Part shown: one piece after another, positions 54,087 through 63,015 of the stretch
Position numbering within the stretch: the first letter of the stretch is position 1
How the letters are laid out: the number at the start of each line of letters is the position of its first letter
NCBI GenBank assembly: GCA_029782215.1
Contig: JAKOVD010000011.1
Span: 34,065 to 98,064, forward strand
DNA: 64,000 bases
Direction: 5' to 3'
From: Chloroflexota bacterium
GTDB lineage: Bacteria; Chloroflexota; Anaerolineae; J102
The notes under the pieces: generated by a model
What the model was told of the DNA's origin: nothing
The model's database searches: none
The model's input: only the letters and a program-made list of their open reading frames with translations
Translations under genes and position numbers: made by a program

Positions 54087-54928
54087 CGCGCACGATCAAT
54101 CCGCGCCGCCGCCCGGCGCACATGTCCGCAACGGTCAAGGCAGTGATCTTTGACTGGGCCGGCACGACCGTGGATCACGGTTCCATTGCCCCTGTCATGG
54201 CGTTTGTCGAGGTCTTCAGGCTCCATGACGTCGACATCACAACCGACGAAGCACGGGCGCCGATGGGCGTCCACAAGCGCGACCACATCCGCGCCATCAT
54301 TCAGATGCCACGCGTGACTTCAGTCTGGCAGGCCGTCCACGGTCGCCCGCCGAGCGAGGAAGATGTCGAGGCAGTGTATCAGGAGTTCGTTCCCGTACAA
54401 CTACGCGTGCTGGCTGGCTACGCCGATCCGATTCCCGGCGCCATCGACACCGTGGCCAGGCTCCGGGACCGCGGGATCAAAATCGGCTCCACAACCGGTT
54501 ACAATCGCCAGATGATGGATATCCTGGCGCCCGCAGCGGCCCGCCACGGTTTTGAGCCCGATTCGATTGTTTGCGTGAGCGACGTGCCGGCCGGTCGGCC
54601 GGAACCCTGGATGGCCCTGCGCAGCGCCATGGATCTGCGCACCTATCCCCCCTCCTTGATTGTGAAGGTCGGCGATACCATCCCAGACATCGAAGAAGGG
54701 TTGAATGCCGGGATGTGGACCGTGGCGGTGACGGTGACCGGCAACGAGCTGGGATTGGCAGCGGATCAACTGGCCGCACTGTCGCTGGATGAACTGGAGA
54801 GGCGGCGGGCCAGGGCGAGAATCCGGCTGGTCGATGGCGGCGCCCATTACGTGATTGATGGGATCTGGAACCTGCCGCAGGTCCTGGACGACATTGAAGC
54901 GCGCTTGGCCGACGGCCAACGACCTTGA
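54083..54928 (+). CDS. phnX: Phosphonoacetaldehyde hydrolase
   Basis: 281 residues. It splits phosphonoacetaldehyde into acetaldehyde and phosphate. The HAD nucleophile Asp24 is in VIFDWAGTTVDHG, and the Schiff-base Lys65 is in MGVHKRDHI. Their spacing (41) equals that of the Bacillus enzyme (Asp12, Lys53), which fixes the assignment. Later motifs are IGSTTGYNRQMMD and VKVGDTIPDIEEG. The start at 54083 overlaps phnW (ATGA); an ATG at 54122 is an alternative, giving a length nearer the family norm. Confidence 0.94.
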   Translation: MTRTINPRRRPAHMSATVKAVIFDWAGTTVDHGSIAPVMAFVEVFRLHDVDITTDEARAPMGVHKRDHIRAIIQMPRVTSVWQAVHGRPPSEEDVEAVYQEFVPVQLRVLAGYADPIPGAIDTVARLRDRGIKIGSTTGYNRQMMDILAPAAARHGFEPDSIVCVSDVPAGRPEPWMALRSAMDLRTYPPSLIVKVGDTIPDIEEGLNAGMWTVAVTVTGNELGLAADQLAALSLDELERRRARARIRLVDGGAHYVIDGIWNLPQVLDDIEARLADGQRP

Positions 54929-56148
54929 GCACCGGGGCGGATTTCATCATCGTTGGCGGCGGCATCTTGGGATGCGCGGTCGCCTACTACCTGGCAGGCC
55001 TGAAACAGGGTCAAGTCCTGCTGCTGGAGCGCCGAACGATTGCCGGGGCCAACTCACCCCGGGCCGCCGGGCTGCTGTCCCGGCCCCGCTTACACGGCGC
55101 CGTCATCCCCATGGTGCAGGAAACCTACGCCGCAATCCAACGGCTCGAGGCGGAGTTTGGGCATCCGCTGGGTCTCCGCCGGGTTGGCAGTCTGCACATC
55201 GCCGCCTCGGCGGGCACGAAGGCCTATTTGGACGATCTGGTAGGGGTTTCGTCCGGCCACGGTGTGACGGCGGAGTGGATCAGCGCGGCCGACGCTGAAC
55301 GCTTGGCGCCGTGGCTTGCCCTGGATCGAGACATAACCGTGGCTTACTTCGCCGAGGACGCAGTGGTGGATCCTTATACGCTGACCCAGGCCTACGCACG
55401 GGCGGCCCGCGAGCGAGGCGCGCAGATGCGCCAGGGCGTGGGCGTCACCGCCCTTCGGACAGAAGGAACCCGCGTGTTGGGGGTCGAGAGCACCGACGGG
55501 TTCGTTGCCGGCGGCACAGTGATCGACGCCGCCGGCGCATGGGCTGGCGTGCTGGCCTGGCAACTTGGCATTGGCCTTCCGATGGCGCCGGTGCGAAGCC
55601 AATACTGGCTTACGGCGCCGCATGCGCTCTTCTCCGGCCAACAACCCATCGTTCTGCTGCCCGACGCCAGGGCCTATGCCCGGATTGAGATCGGCCGTCT
55701 GCTCTTCGGCTTGCGGGAAACGACCGGTGTGCACTTTGACCCCTGGGGGCTGCCGGAGGACATCGCCAGCCTGCGCCTCTCTGCCGATCCGAACGGGTGG
55801 GATGCGCTGACAAGAGGCATAAACGGACTCGCGCGCTTCTTCCCAGCGATCCAGCGGGTGGGCATCGCCACATACGTGGCGGGCCTATCCACCTACACCC
55901 CGGATGGCAACTTCCTCCTGGGCGGGCTACCAGGTGTTGAAGGTCTCCTGTTCGCGACGGGCTGCTCAGGCGCAGGGATTGCCGCCTCGGGCGGAATCGG
56001 CCGTGCGCTGGCCCAACTGGCAGCGGGCGAGGCGCCGTCGTTCGACCTGACGCCGCATCGGATCGACCGGTTCGGATGGGTCGATCCAACCGATCCGGTA
56101 TTCCGCCAGCGCTGCGCGGCTGCGCGTGCGATGAAACAGTCGGGATAG
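54925..56148 (+). CDS. FAD-dependent amine oxidoreductase (DAO family) of the AEP operon
   Basis: 407 residues from a TTG at 54925 that overlaps the phnX stop (TTGA). N-terminal FIIVGGGILGCAVAYYLAGL is the FAD-binding Rossmann motif, then LLLERRTIAGANSPRAAGLL, common in sarcosine/glycine-oxidase-like enzymes. C-terminal GNFLLGGLPGVEGLLFATG and GCSGAGIAASGGIGRAL complete the DAO fold. FAD oxidoreductases recur in bacterial AEP gene sets (PbfC/PbfD-type) and have been linked to oxidation of N-alkylated or hydroxylated AEP. I infer a role in feeding modified AEP into phosphonoacetaldehyde. The exact substrate is not readable from sequence. Confidence 0.87.
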   Translation: MSTGADFIIVGGGILGCAVAYYLAGLKQGQVLLLERRTIAGANSPRAAGLLSRPRLHGAVIPMVQETYAAIQRLEAEFGHPLGLRRVGSLHIAASAGTKAYLDDLVGVSSGHGVTAEWISAADAERLAPWLALDRDITVAYFAEDAVVDPYTLTQAYARAARERGAQMRQGVGVTALRTEGTRVLGVESTDGFVAGGTVIDAAGAWAGVLAWQLGIGLPMAPVRSQYWLTAPHALFSGQQPIVLLPDARAYARIEIGRLLFGLRETTGVHFDPWGLPEDIASLRLSADPNGWDALTRGINGLARFFPAIQRVGIATYVAGLSTYTPDGNFLLGGLPGVEGLLFATGCSGAGIAASGGIGRALAQLAAGEAPSFDLTPHRIDRFGWVDPTDPVFRQRCAAARAMKQSG

Positions 56149-56209
56149 GCTCACGTTGCTGCGAACGGGCGGCGGTGAGAGTTTGGCCCGATGTGCCTCG
56201 CCGCTCCAT

Positions 56210-56273
56210 TTGCCGAGAGTCGCGAGACATACTACAGTGTTGGCAGGTCACGCTCAGAGCCGGAGTCGTGACC
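56210..56273 (+). promoter_or_regulatory. Putative promoter and inverted repeat before the MalT-type regulator
   Basis: TTGCCG (56210-56215), 17 bases, TACAGT (56233-56238). Downstream, GGTCACG (56246-56252) and CGTGACC (56267-56273) are perfect 7-base arms with a 14-base gap. They would lie just after the start site, a position suited to control of this gene. Confidence 0.4.
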
Positions 56274-56310
56274 GGGAATGAGCCGGGGATAGGCAGCCTG
56301 TGAGCGATCC

Positions 56311-59010
56311 ATGCCAACCACCATCCTAGCCACCAAACTCTATACCCCTCCTCGCCGTCCTGAAGCCATCCCCCGTCCCCACCTGGTCGAGCGGCTGAAC
56401 GAGGGGCTGAGCCGCAGACTGGTCCTTATCTCCGCCCCCGCCGGCTTCGGCAAGACGACGCTGCTCAGCGAGTGGATCGCCCAAAGCCCGCGCCCGGTCG
56501 CGTGGTTGTCGCTTGATGCCGGGGACAGCGACCCGTCTCGGTTCCTGGTCTATCTCGTCGCCTCATTGCAGACAATGGTGGAACGCCAATCGCAGGCGAG
56601 ACTCGCGATGGAAAGGATGCTGGCTCTCCTGCAGTCGGCGCAGCCGCCGCCAGCGGAAGCCGTTCTGACGGCCCTGCTCAACAGCATGACCGCAATCCAG
56701 GAAGACCTCGCCTTCGTTCTGGATGATTACCACCTGGTTGATGCCAAGGCCGTTGACGACGCCGTGACCTTTCTGGTCGAGCATTTGCCGCCCCGGCTGC
56801 ACCTTGTCATCGCCACCCGCGAGGACCCGCGCCTGCCGCTGGCCCGGCTGCGCGCCCGCGGGCAGTTGGTGGAACTGCGCGCGGGCGATCTGCGGTTCTC
56901 GCCCACCGAGACAACGCAGTTCCTCAACCAGGCAATGGGATTGGATCTCACGAGCGAGGAAATCGCCGCCCTGGAAAGCCGCACCGAGGGTTGGCCTGCC
57001 GGCCTGCAGCTCGCGGCGCTTGCCCTGAAGGGGCCCGACTCGCGGCAAGGCCAGAGAGATGCTGGCGCCTTCATCGCGTCCTTCAGCGGCAGCCACCACT
57101 TCGTGCTCGATTACCTGGTTGAAGAGGTTCTCCACCAGCAGCCCGCAGAAGTGCAGACGTTTCTGCTAAACACGTCGATCTTGGATCGCCTCTGCGGCCC
57201 CCTCTGCGACGCCCTCCTTCGCGGGGGTGATGCCTTACGTTCCGGCCCGCTGTCGTCCGGACAGGAAACGCTGGAATACCTGGTCCGCGCCAATCTCTTT
57301 GTCGTGCCCCTGGACGGGGAGCAGCAGTGGTATCGCTATCACCATCTCTTCGCCGGCTTCCTGCGGCAGCGGCTGCACCGGAGCGCCGGCCGGGTGGACG
57401 GCGCTCCGGACAAGGCGGTGATGGTTCTGCACCAGCGCGCCAGTACATGGTATGAACACAACGGTCTCGATGTCGAGGCCTTTCACCATGCCGTCGCCGC
57501 CAATGACATCGAGCGCGCCGCTCGGCTTGTGGAAGGCAAGGGCATGCCCCTGCAATTCCGCGGCGCCCTGGTTCCGGTCCTGGATTGGCTGGCTTCCCTG
57601 CCGCCTCCGGTGCTCGACGCTCATCCGGCATTGTGGGTGATGTATGCCTCGGTGCTTTCGATGACCGGCCAGCTTGCCGCCGTCGAGCCAAAGCTGCAAG
57701 CCGCCGAAGCGGCCCTCCAGGGCATGGAGCCAAATGACGAAGTCCGGAACCTCATCGGCCATATTGCCGCTATCCGCGCCTTGCTGGCCGCCGCCGACTA
57801 CCAGGCTGACGCCATCATTGCCCAATCACAGCGCGCCCTGGAGTATCTGCATCCCGACAATCTGGCTGTTCGCACTGCCACGATCTGGAAACTCGGCATT
57901 GCCTACCAGCTTCTTGGGGACCGGGCCGCGGCGGCGCAGGCCTTCCGCGAGGCGATCGCCGTCAGCCAGCGCAGCGGCAACATCATCATCACGATTGCCG
58001 CGACCACCGGGCTCGGCCAGGTACAGGAAGCGGAGATTGAGTTTCACCAGGCAGCGCAGACCTATGAGCGCGTGCTGCACCTGGTCGGCGACCATCTACA
58101 GCCGGCTGCCTACGATGCTCATCTTGGCCTCGCCCGCATCCAGTACGAATGGAACGATCTCGCCAGCGCCCAGCAGCACGGATGGCAGAGCCTTGAGCTG
58201 GCGCGGCAGGTCCAGTATGAGGAGCGAGTCGCCGCCTCGGAGGTATTTCTCGCACGCCTGGCGCTTGCCCGGGGAGACCTGGCCGGCGCATCCAGGGTCC
58301 TGGCGAGGGCTGCCGAAATCGTGCGCCAACACGAATTCGTCCACCAGATGCCTGGGCTTATTGCCGCCCAGGTGCAGGTCCTGCTGCGCCAAAACGACCC
58401 TGCAGCCGCCGCTCGCCTGGTGCAGGAACACGATCTTCCGCTGAGCCAGGCTCGGGTGCTGCTGGCCCAGGGCGACCCGGTCGCAGCCCTGACGGTGCTG
58501 GAGCCGGTGCGCGGGCAGGCGGATGCCAGGGGTTGGGAGGACCAGAAGCTCAAGGCGGCCATCCTGCAGGCGCTCGCCTACCAGGAGCACGATGATGGAG
58601 ACGAGGCCCTGCGACGGATAGGTGAGGCGTTGGCCCTGGCGCAGCGGGGCGGCTTCGTCCGCACATTCGTCGACGAGAGCGCGCCCATGGCCCGGCTGCT
58701 GGCAGCAGCCGCTGCTCGCGGGCTAATGCCTTCCTATCCCGCCAAGCTGCTGGCAGTGTTTGAAGCTGAGTCGCCAGGTGGGGCAGCCAGCGGCCGCAGC
58801 CGTAGCCACCCGCTGGTTGAACCCCTAAGCCCCCGCGAGATGGAGGTGCTGCGCCTCATCGCCGAGGGGCTTTCAAACCAGGAGATCGGTGGGCGTCTCT
58901 ACCTGGCCCTGGACACGGTGAAGGGCCACTGCCGGATCATCTTTGACAAGCTGGGTGTTCGCAGACGCACTGAGGCCGTCGCCCGCGCTCGCGAGCTGGG
59001 TTTGCTGTAG
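56311..59010 (+). CDS. MalT-type ATP-dependent LuxR-family regulator
   Basis: 899 residues. N-terminal ATKLYTPPRRPEAIPRPHLV is the usual start of this class, followed by Walker A APAGFGKTT (about 43-50) and Walker B FVLDDYHLVD (about 134-143), forming a STAND/NB-ARC-like ATPase. A helical TPR-rich sensor region covers about 400-800. The last 65 residues are a LuxR helix-turn-helix (LSPREMEVLRLIAEGLSNQE, then VKGHCRIIFDKLGVRRRTEA). By family it is an activator gated by ATP and an inducer. It lies downstream of the AEP operon, same strand, with its own putative promoter; a link to AEP control is possible but unproved. Confidence 0.93.
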   Translation: MPTTILATKLYTPPRRPEAIPRPHLVERLNEGLSRRLVLISAPAGFGKTTLLSEWIAQSPRPVAWLSLDAGDSDPSRFLVYLVASLQTMVERQSQARLAMERMLALLQSAQPPPAEAVLTALLNSMTAIQEDLAFVLDDYHLVDAKAVDDAVTFLVEHLPPRLHLVIATREDPRLPLARLRARGQLVELRAGDLRFSPTETTQFLNQAMGLDLTSEEIAALESRTEGWPAGLQLAALALKGPDSRQGQRDAGAFIASFSGSHHFVLDYLVEEVLHQQPAEVQTFLLNTSILDRLCGPLCDALLRGGDALRSGPLSSGQETLEYLVRANLFVVPLDGEQQWYRYHHLFAGFLRQRLHRSAGRVDGAPDKAVMVLHQRASTWYEHNGLDVEAFHHAVAANDIERAARLVEGKGMPLQFRGALVPVLDWLASLPPPVLDAHPALWVMYASVLSMTGQLAAVEPKLQAAEAALQGMEPNDEVRNLIGHIAAIRALLAAADYQADAIIAQSQRALEYLHPDNLAVRTATIWKLGIAYQLLGDRAAAAQAFREAIAVSQRSGNIIITIAATTGLGQVQEAEIEFHQAAQTYERVLHLVGDHLQPAAYDAHLGLARIQYEWNDLASAQQHGWQSLELARQVQYEERVAASEVFLARLALARGDLAGASRVLARAAEIVRQHEFVHQMPGLIAAQVQVLLRQNDPAAAARLVQEHDLPLSQARVLLAQGDPVAALTVLEPVRGQADARGWEDQKLKAAILQALAYQEHDDGDEALRRIGEALALAQRGGFVRTFVDESAPMARLLAAAAARGLMPSYPAKLLAVFEAESPGGAASGRSRSHPLVEPLSPREMEVLRLIAEGLSNQEIGGRLYLALDTVKGHCRIIFDKLGVRRRTEAVARARELGLL

Positions 59011-59193
59011 CCTCTGGCCTGATCAGGGGCAGCCGGACCAGGAGGTTGGGGAGTCAGGGCGCGGCTGGGGTCAGAACAATACCGCAGGCCAACACTTTAG
59101 TGTCTACACGACCACACCCTTGTAGGGATATGCTGACGATACACAGCACAAGCGACGCAGTTTGCACGGACCTGTCGCAGCGAGTACAGGGAC

Positions 59194-59493
59194 ATGACAG
59201 ACGAACTTGATCCCGGCTCACAGCCAAACCCAATGATGGTCTATCGAATCAGGATCAAAGGCCACTTGGATCGAGAGTGGGCCGACTGGTTTGATGGCAT
59301 GACTGTCACATTGGACGAGCACGGCGAGACCCTGTTGAGCGGCCCGGTGGTCGATCAGGCCGCGCTTTACGGCCTGCTGCGCAAAGTGCGCGATCTGGGC
59401 ATGGCTCTCCTCGCTGTCCAATGCGTCGAAGGCTACCCTGACGAAGCTCAACCGTCCCAACTCCCCGAGGAGACTGCCCTTGGAACCGAATGA
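59194..59493 (+). CDS. Small conserved protein of unknown function
   Basis: 99 residues; ATG at 59194 with a weak AGGGA site. The core YRIRIKGHLDREWADWFDGM then TVTLDEHGETLLSGPVVDQA and a C-terminal helix ALYGLLRKVRDLGMALLAVQ form a compact alpha/beta protein. I recall near-identical small proteins in Chloroflexota, often next to membrane-protein genes, but no function. Its end overlaps the following DUF4386 gene by 14 bases. The 183 bases before it hold no recognised feature. Confidence 0.75.
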   Translation: MTDELDPGSQPNPMMVYRIRIKGHLDREWADWFDGMTVTLDEHGETLLSGPVVDQAALYGLLRKVRDLGMALLAVQCVEGYPDEAQPSQLPEETALGTE

Positions 59494-60202
59494 AAACCCC
59501 CTGCCAGTCGCCGGCATCTCGCCGCGCACGGCTGCGCTGGTCGCAGGTCTTGGCCTGCTGGCCATGGCCGTTCTGGCGGCCTTCGCCAATTTCTACATCC
59601 TCCCAACCCTCGTCGTGCCGGGAGACGCGGCAGGGACGGCCGCCAACATCGAGGCCTCTGCCGGTCTGTTCCGCGTGGCCATCACCTGCTTCTTGATCGT
59701 GGCAATCCTCGACATCGTGGTCGCTTGGGCGCTGTATCTCGTGCTCAAGCCAGCGAACGGGAGCGTTGCCCTGCTTTCGGCGTGGTTCAGGGTCGTCTAT
59801 GCCGCCATCTTTGCAGTCGCCGTCAACAACTTGTTCGGCGTGCTGCACCTCCTGACGGGCGCCGGCTACCTGGGTGCTTTCGGAGCAGACCAGGTGCAGG
59901 CACAGGTGATGCTGGACCTGAGCGCATTTCGGTCTGGATGGGACATCGCCCTGGTGTTCTTCAGCCTGCATCTGTTCCTTCTCGGCTACCTGGTCTTCGT
60001 TTCCGGCTACATGCCCAAGTGGCTGGGAATCCTCGTCGTGGTTTCCGCCCTGGGTTACCTCATCGACGCCTTTGGAGCGTTTTTGCTCCCCAGCTACGGC
60101 CTCAGCATTGCTTCGGTCACCTTTGTCGGCGAGCTGGTGCTAATGGTGTGGCTGCTGTGGAAAGGCGTGAGAGGAATTGACATCCGCCCGGCTCCGGGGT
60201 GA
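59480..60202 (+). CDS. DUF4386-family membrane protein
   Basis: 240 residues from a TTG at 59480, supported by GAGGAG at 59467-59472. Seven hydrophobic stretches; RTAALVAGLGLLAMAVLA and the acidic/aromatic segments SAWFRVVYAAIF and LHLFLLGYLVF are typical of DUF4386. The role is unknown. It overlaps the preceding small gene, so the two are translated from one message. Confidence 0.85.
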   Translation: MEPNENPLPVAGISPRTAALVAGLGLLAMAVLAAFANFYILPTLVVPGDAAGTAANIEASAGLFRVAITCFLIVAILDIVVAWALYLVLKPANGSVALLSAWFRVVYAAIFAVAVNNLFGVLHLLTGAGYLGAFGADQVQAQVMLDLSAFRSGWDIALVFFSLHLFLLGYLVFVSGYMPKWLGILVVVSALGYLIDAFGAFLLPSYGLSIASVTFVGELVLMVWLLWKGVRGIDIRPAPG

Positions 60203-60225
60203 TGAGGGCTTCGGCAATCCTGCCT

Positions 60226-60241
60226 CACGGCGGCTGCCGTG
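60226..60241 (+). terminator. Short hairpin after the DUF4386 gene
   Basis: CACGGC-GGCT-GCCGTG, 6-bp perfect stem 24 bases after the stop; no U-tract follows. Confidence 0.3.
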
Positions 60242-60283
60242 CATCTCGGCTCCACTTTTCGGAGGCATTCTCGGAGAGAGACG

Positions 60284-60754
60284 ATGCAAGCGATCACCCT
60301 GAACGCCTATGGATCACCGGACGTCCTCGAGCTCAAAGAGGTCGCCAGGCCGGTGGTCAAGGAAGCCGACGTGTTGGTGAGGGTCTATGCGGCCGCACTC
60401 AACGCCGGCGACCTCTTTTCGATGCGGGGCAGGCCGTGGCTCGCCCGCCTGAGCGTCGGGTTCCCCGGACCGAAGGACTACATCCTCGGCTGGGATATCG
60501 CAGGACGCGTGGAGGCCAATGGGCTACGTTGTTATGGCGTTTGCATTGGCGCCGCTCATGCGCCAGCAAGGCAGTATGTTCATGGCCAGGCCCAACGCCA
60601 GGTACCTCGTCACACTGAAAGACCTGATTGAAGCCGGGAGCATCACCCCTGTTATCGACAGGACTTGCCCACTTGGCGATGCTCCGGCGGCCTCCGCTAT
60701 CTCGAAACCGAACATGCCCGCGGCAAGGTGGCGATCACCGTGATTGCCGGCTAG
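60284..60754 (+). pseudogene. Decayed NADPH:quinone oxidoreductase (zinc-type alcohol dehydrogenase superfamily)
   Basis: The 5' part (60284 to about 60520) encodes a normal MDR N-terminus: ITLNAYGSPDVLELKEV, DVLVRVYAAALNAGDLF and YILGWDIAGRVEA. The frame then leaves family sequence. From about 60519, in another frame, comes a family C-terminus: GYVVMAFALAPLMRQQGSMF, RYLVTLKDLIEAGSITPVID. Near 60690 a further frameshift leads to RYLETEHARGKVAITV and a stop at 60754. The Rossmann NADPH-binding middle (about 150 residues) is missing. One deletion and one extra frameshift make this a dead gene. The start still has a GGAG-like site. Confidence 0.88.
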
Positions 60755-60820
60755 TCGCGGGCCGACCAACCCATCGCCCCTGAACATGGAGCGCAGACAA
60801 CTGCTCCCAAAGGAGAAACA

Positions 60821-61027
60821 ATGACCACCGAGGAACCACAGAAGACGATTGTAACTCGCCCGAGCGGCGGCGTAGACGCCGTCTACGGCATCGGCGTGAT
60901 CGGCGCCTGGGTCTACTATCTCAAGCGCGCCACAACCAACCAGCAACGCGTTCAGGGCTTGCTGAAGGGCCTCGTTTGGCCGGCGTTCCTGGTGTACGCC
61001 TTGCTAGTCTTCCTGGATAGGGAGTAA
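60821..61027 (+). CDS. Small single- or double-span membrane protein
   Basis: 68 residues; ATG at 60821 with AAGGAGA 5-6 bases upstream. Hydrophobic stretches are VYGIGVIGAWVYYL and GLVWPAFLVYALLVFL, flanked by basic residues and an RAT segment. I recall short proteins of this pattern in several bacterial phyla, without a function. It lies between the pseudogene and the aminotransferase-V gene, 24 bases before the latter. Confidence 0.75.
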   Translation: MTTEEPQKTIVTRPSGGVDAVYGIGVIGAWVYYLKRATTNQQRVQGLLKGLVWPAFLVYALLVFLDRE

Positions 61028-61050
61028 CCGCAGCTCCCTGGAGGCAACTC

Positions 61051-63015
61051 ATGGCAACAACCGCCTTTGCACTGCGCATCGCGCCGCAGCCCCAGGCGCT
61101 GGAAGCGATCATTTTCCCGCCACCCGGCAGGGATGATGCCTGGGCCGCACTAGAACGAGCGGTGTGTGCGGCGCTGGAAACCTACTCGAACGTCCATCGC
61201 GGCAGCGGGCACTACTCGATCGTGTCGACGCACCTGTATGAGCAGGCAAGGGACATCGTTCTTGAGCACCTGGCGCTCCCAAAAGACCGCTACGTCGTTG
61301 TCTTTTGCACGCCCCGGCGTGCCGAGGTCCTCAAGGCACAGCTAAGACCGGGGTCGTACCACTGTGCATCGAGCGAGGACGTTGGCCCGCCCCTGGGTGT
61401 CAGGGCCATGGCCGTCGACCGCAAGGCCCTGCCTGAGGGCATCCCCTACGAAACAGGTGGCGGGACGGCCAGGCTCGTCGCTCCGAGCTGGGTCATTTGG
61501 GCGCATGCACCGGACAGATTCGAGGCCGGCACGCCCGCGATCGTCAACGTCATCGCGTTTGCCAAAGCTTTGAGGCTGGTTGAGCAGCTTGGACAAGATG
61601 CCTTCCGGAAGCCGCCCGCCGATAGCAGGACGGCCGCAGAAATCCTGTACTGCGACGAGCTGGAGTCTTACGCTGGTCGGGAACTCCTGGATGAACTAGG
61701 ACGAACCCTGATCGGGCGCGGCGTCAATGTCCCGACCGCGAACGGATTGCGGCCATTCGTCAACCTCGACAACGCCGCCAGCACGCCGACCTTTACGCCG
61801 ATCTGGGACGCTGTGCGCCAGACATGGCGCCAGCCCGGACCTGTGCAGCAAGCGATCATCGATGAGGTCAAGTCCATCTGTGCCGAGGTCCTGGGAGCGC
61901 CGGCTGCCGGCTACGATGTGATCTTCACGTCCAACACCACCGAAGCCATCAACCTGGCTGCCGAGTGCCTGGGTCGCGAATCGGAACCGGGCGTCGAGCC
62001 GGTCGTGGTCAACACGTACCTGGAACATAACTCAAACGAGCTTCCGTGGCGCAGACTGCCGGGTGGGCAACTGATCCGGCTGCCGGTGGACGACGAAGGC
62101 TTCATCGATTGCGCCGAGCTGGAGACAATCCTGCGCGCCTACAACCAGGAAGGCAGATACGGTAGGAAACGCATCAAGCTCGTGGCCGTGAGCGGCGCTT
62201 CGAATGTGCTGGGGGTTTTCAACGATCCGGCTGAGATCAGCCGCATCGTCCATCGCTACGGGGCTCGTTTGCTCGTCGATGCGGCGCAGTTGGTTGCGCA
62301 CCGCAAGGTTGAGACGGAACGCTGGGGGATTGACTACCTCGCTTTCTCTGCCCACAAGGTGTATGCACCGTTCGGCAGCGGCGCGCTGGTGGTCAGGAAA
62401 GGACTGCTGGGTGTGGACCCCGCCGAACTGGAGCGGATACGGTCGTCTGGTGAGGAAAACACAGGCGGCATCGCTGCTTTGGGCAAGGCGCTCGTCCTCC
62501 TGCAGCGGATCGGATGGGATGTGATCCAGGAACGTGAACAGGCGTTGACCAGGCAGGCGCTGCGCGGCATGGCGCAGATACCTGGCCTCAAGATCTACGG
62601 CACCCAGAACCCAGACTCACCCAGGTTTGCCCAGAAAGGCGGGGTCATCATCTTCAGCGTGAAGGACGTTCCGCCCAACCAGGTGGCCGCAAGACTGGCC
62701 GAGTATGGAGCGATCGGGGTGCGCTCCGGCTGCCACTGCGCCCACATGCTGGTCAAGCGCTTGCTTCACATTCCTCTGGTTCTGGAGTGGCTGCAGGGGT
62801 TGATCCTGACCCTGTTCACCCAGGTTGCGCTGCCGGGTGTCGTCCGCGTGAGCTTTGGCATCGAGAACAGCGACGAGGACATCGATACCCTGATCCGGGT
62901 GTTGGGGGATATCGCCCGCCAGCCCCGGGCCAGCCAGGACAGGGCCCTTCAGCCACAGGTGGATGACTATGCCCGAGCTGTGGCAAGGACAGTCTATTCG
63001 CAGACCCCGTGCTAG
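61051..63015 (+). CDS. Aminotransferase class V (cysteine-desulfurase-like) with degenerate N-terminal module
   Basis: 654 residues, longer than the usual 400-480. Residues 1-190 look like a shortened class V module: YSNVHRGSGHYSI, DVGPPLGVRAMAV where the PLP-lysine region would be, ETGGGTARLV, and RFEAGTPAIVNVIAFAKAL. It lacks the Schiff-base Lys. The second module (about 220-630) is complete: LDNAASTPTFTPIWDAVR, SNTTEAINLAAE, LVDAAQLVAHRKV, FSAHKVYAPFGSGALV (PLP Lys), EENTGGIAALGKAL and GVRSGCHCAHM (sulfur-carrying Cys region). The protein may transfer sulfur or act on an amino acid. The stop overlaps the convergent gene by 4 bases. Confidence 0.85.
   Translation: MATTAFALRIAPQPQALEAIIFPPPGRDDAWAALERAVCAALETYSNVHRGSGHYSIVSTHLYEQARDIVLEHLALPKDRYVVVFCTPRRAEVLKAQLRPGSYHCASSEDVGPPLGVRAMAVDRKALPEGIPYETGGGTARLVAPSWVIWAHAPDRFEAGTPAIVNVIAFAKALRLVEQLGQDAFRKPPADSRTAAEILYCDELESYAGRELLDELGRTLIGRGVNVPTANGLRPFVNLDNAASTPTFTPIWDAVRQTWRQPGPVQQAIIDEVKSICAEVLGAPAAGYDVIFTSNTTEAINLAAECLGRESEPGVEPVVVNTYLEHNSNELPWRRLPGGQLIRLPVDDEGFIDCAELETILRAYNQEGRYGRKRIKLVAVSGASNVLGVFNDPAEISRIVHRYGARLLVDAAQLVAHRKVETERWGIDYLAFSAHKVYAPFGSGALVVRKGLLGVDPAELERIRSSGEENTGGIAALGKALVLLQRIGWDVIQEREQALTRQALRGMAQIPGLKIYGTQNPDSPRFAQKGGVIIFSVKDVPPNQVAARLAEYGAIGVRSGCHCAHMLVKRLLHIPLVLEWLQGLILTLFTQVALPGVVRVSFGIENSDEDIDTLIRVLGDIARQPRASQDRALQPQVDDYARAVARTVYSQTPC

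Noticed and set aside
60519..60743. Separate small gene
   Set aside because: Its sequence is the C-terminal part of a quinone oxidoreductase and belongs to the pseudogene.
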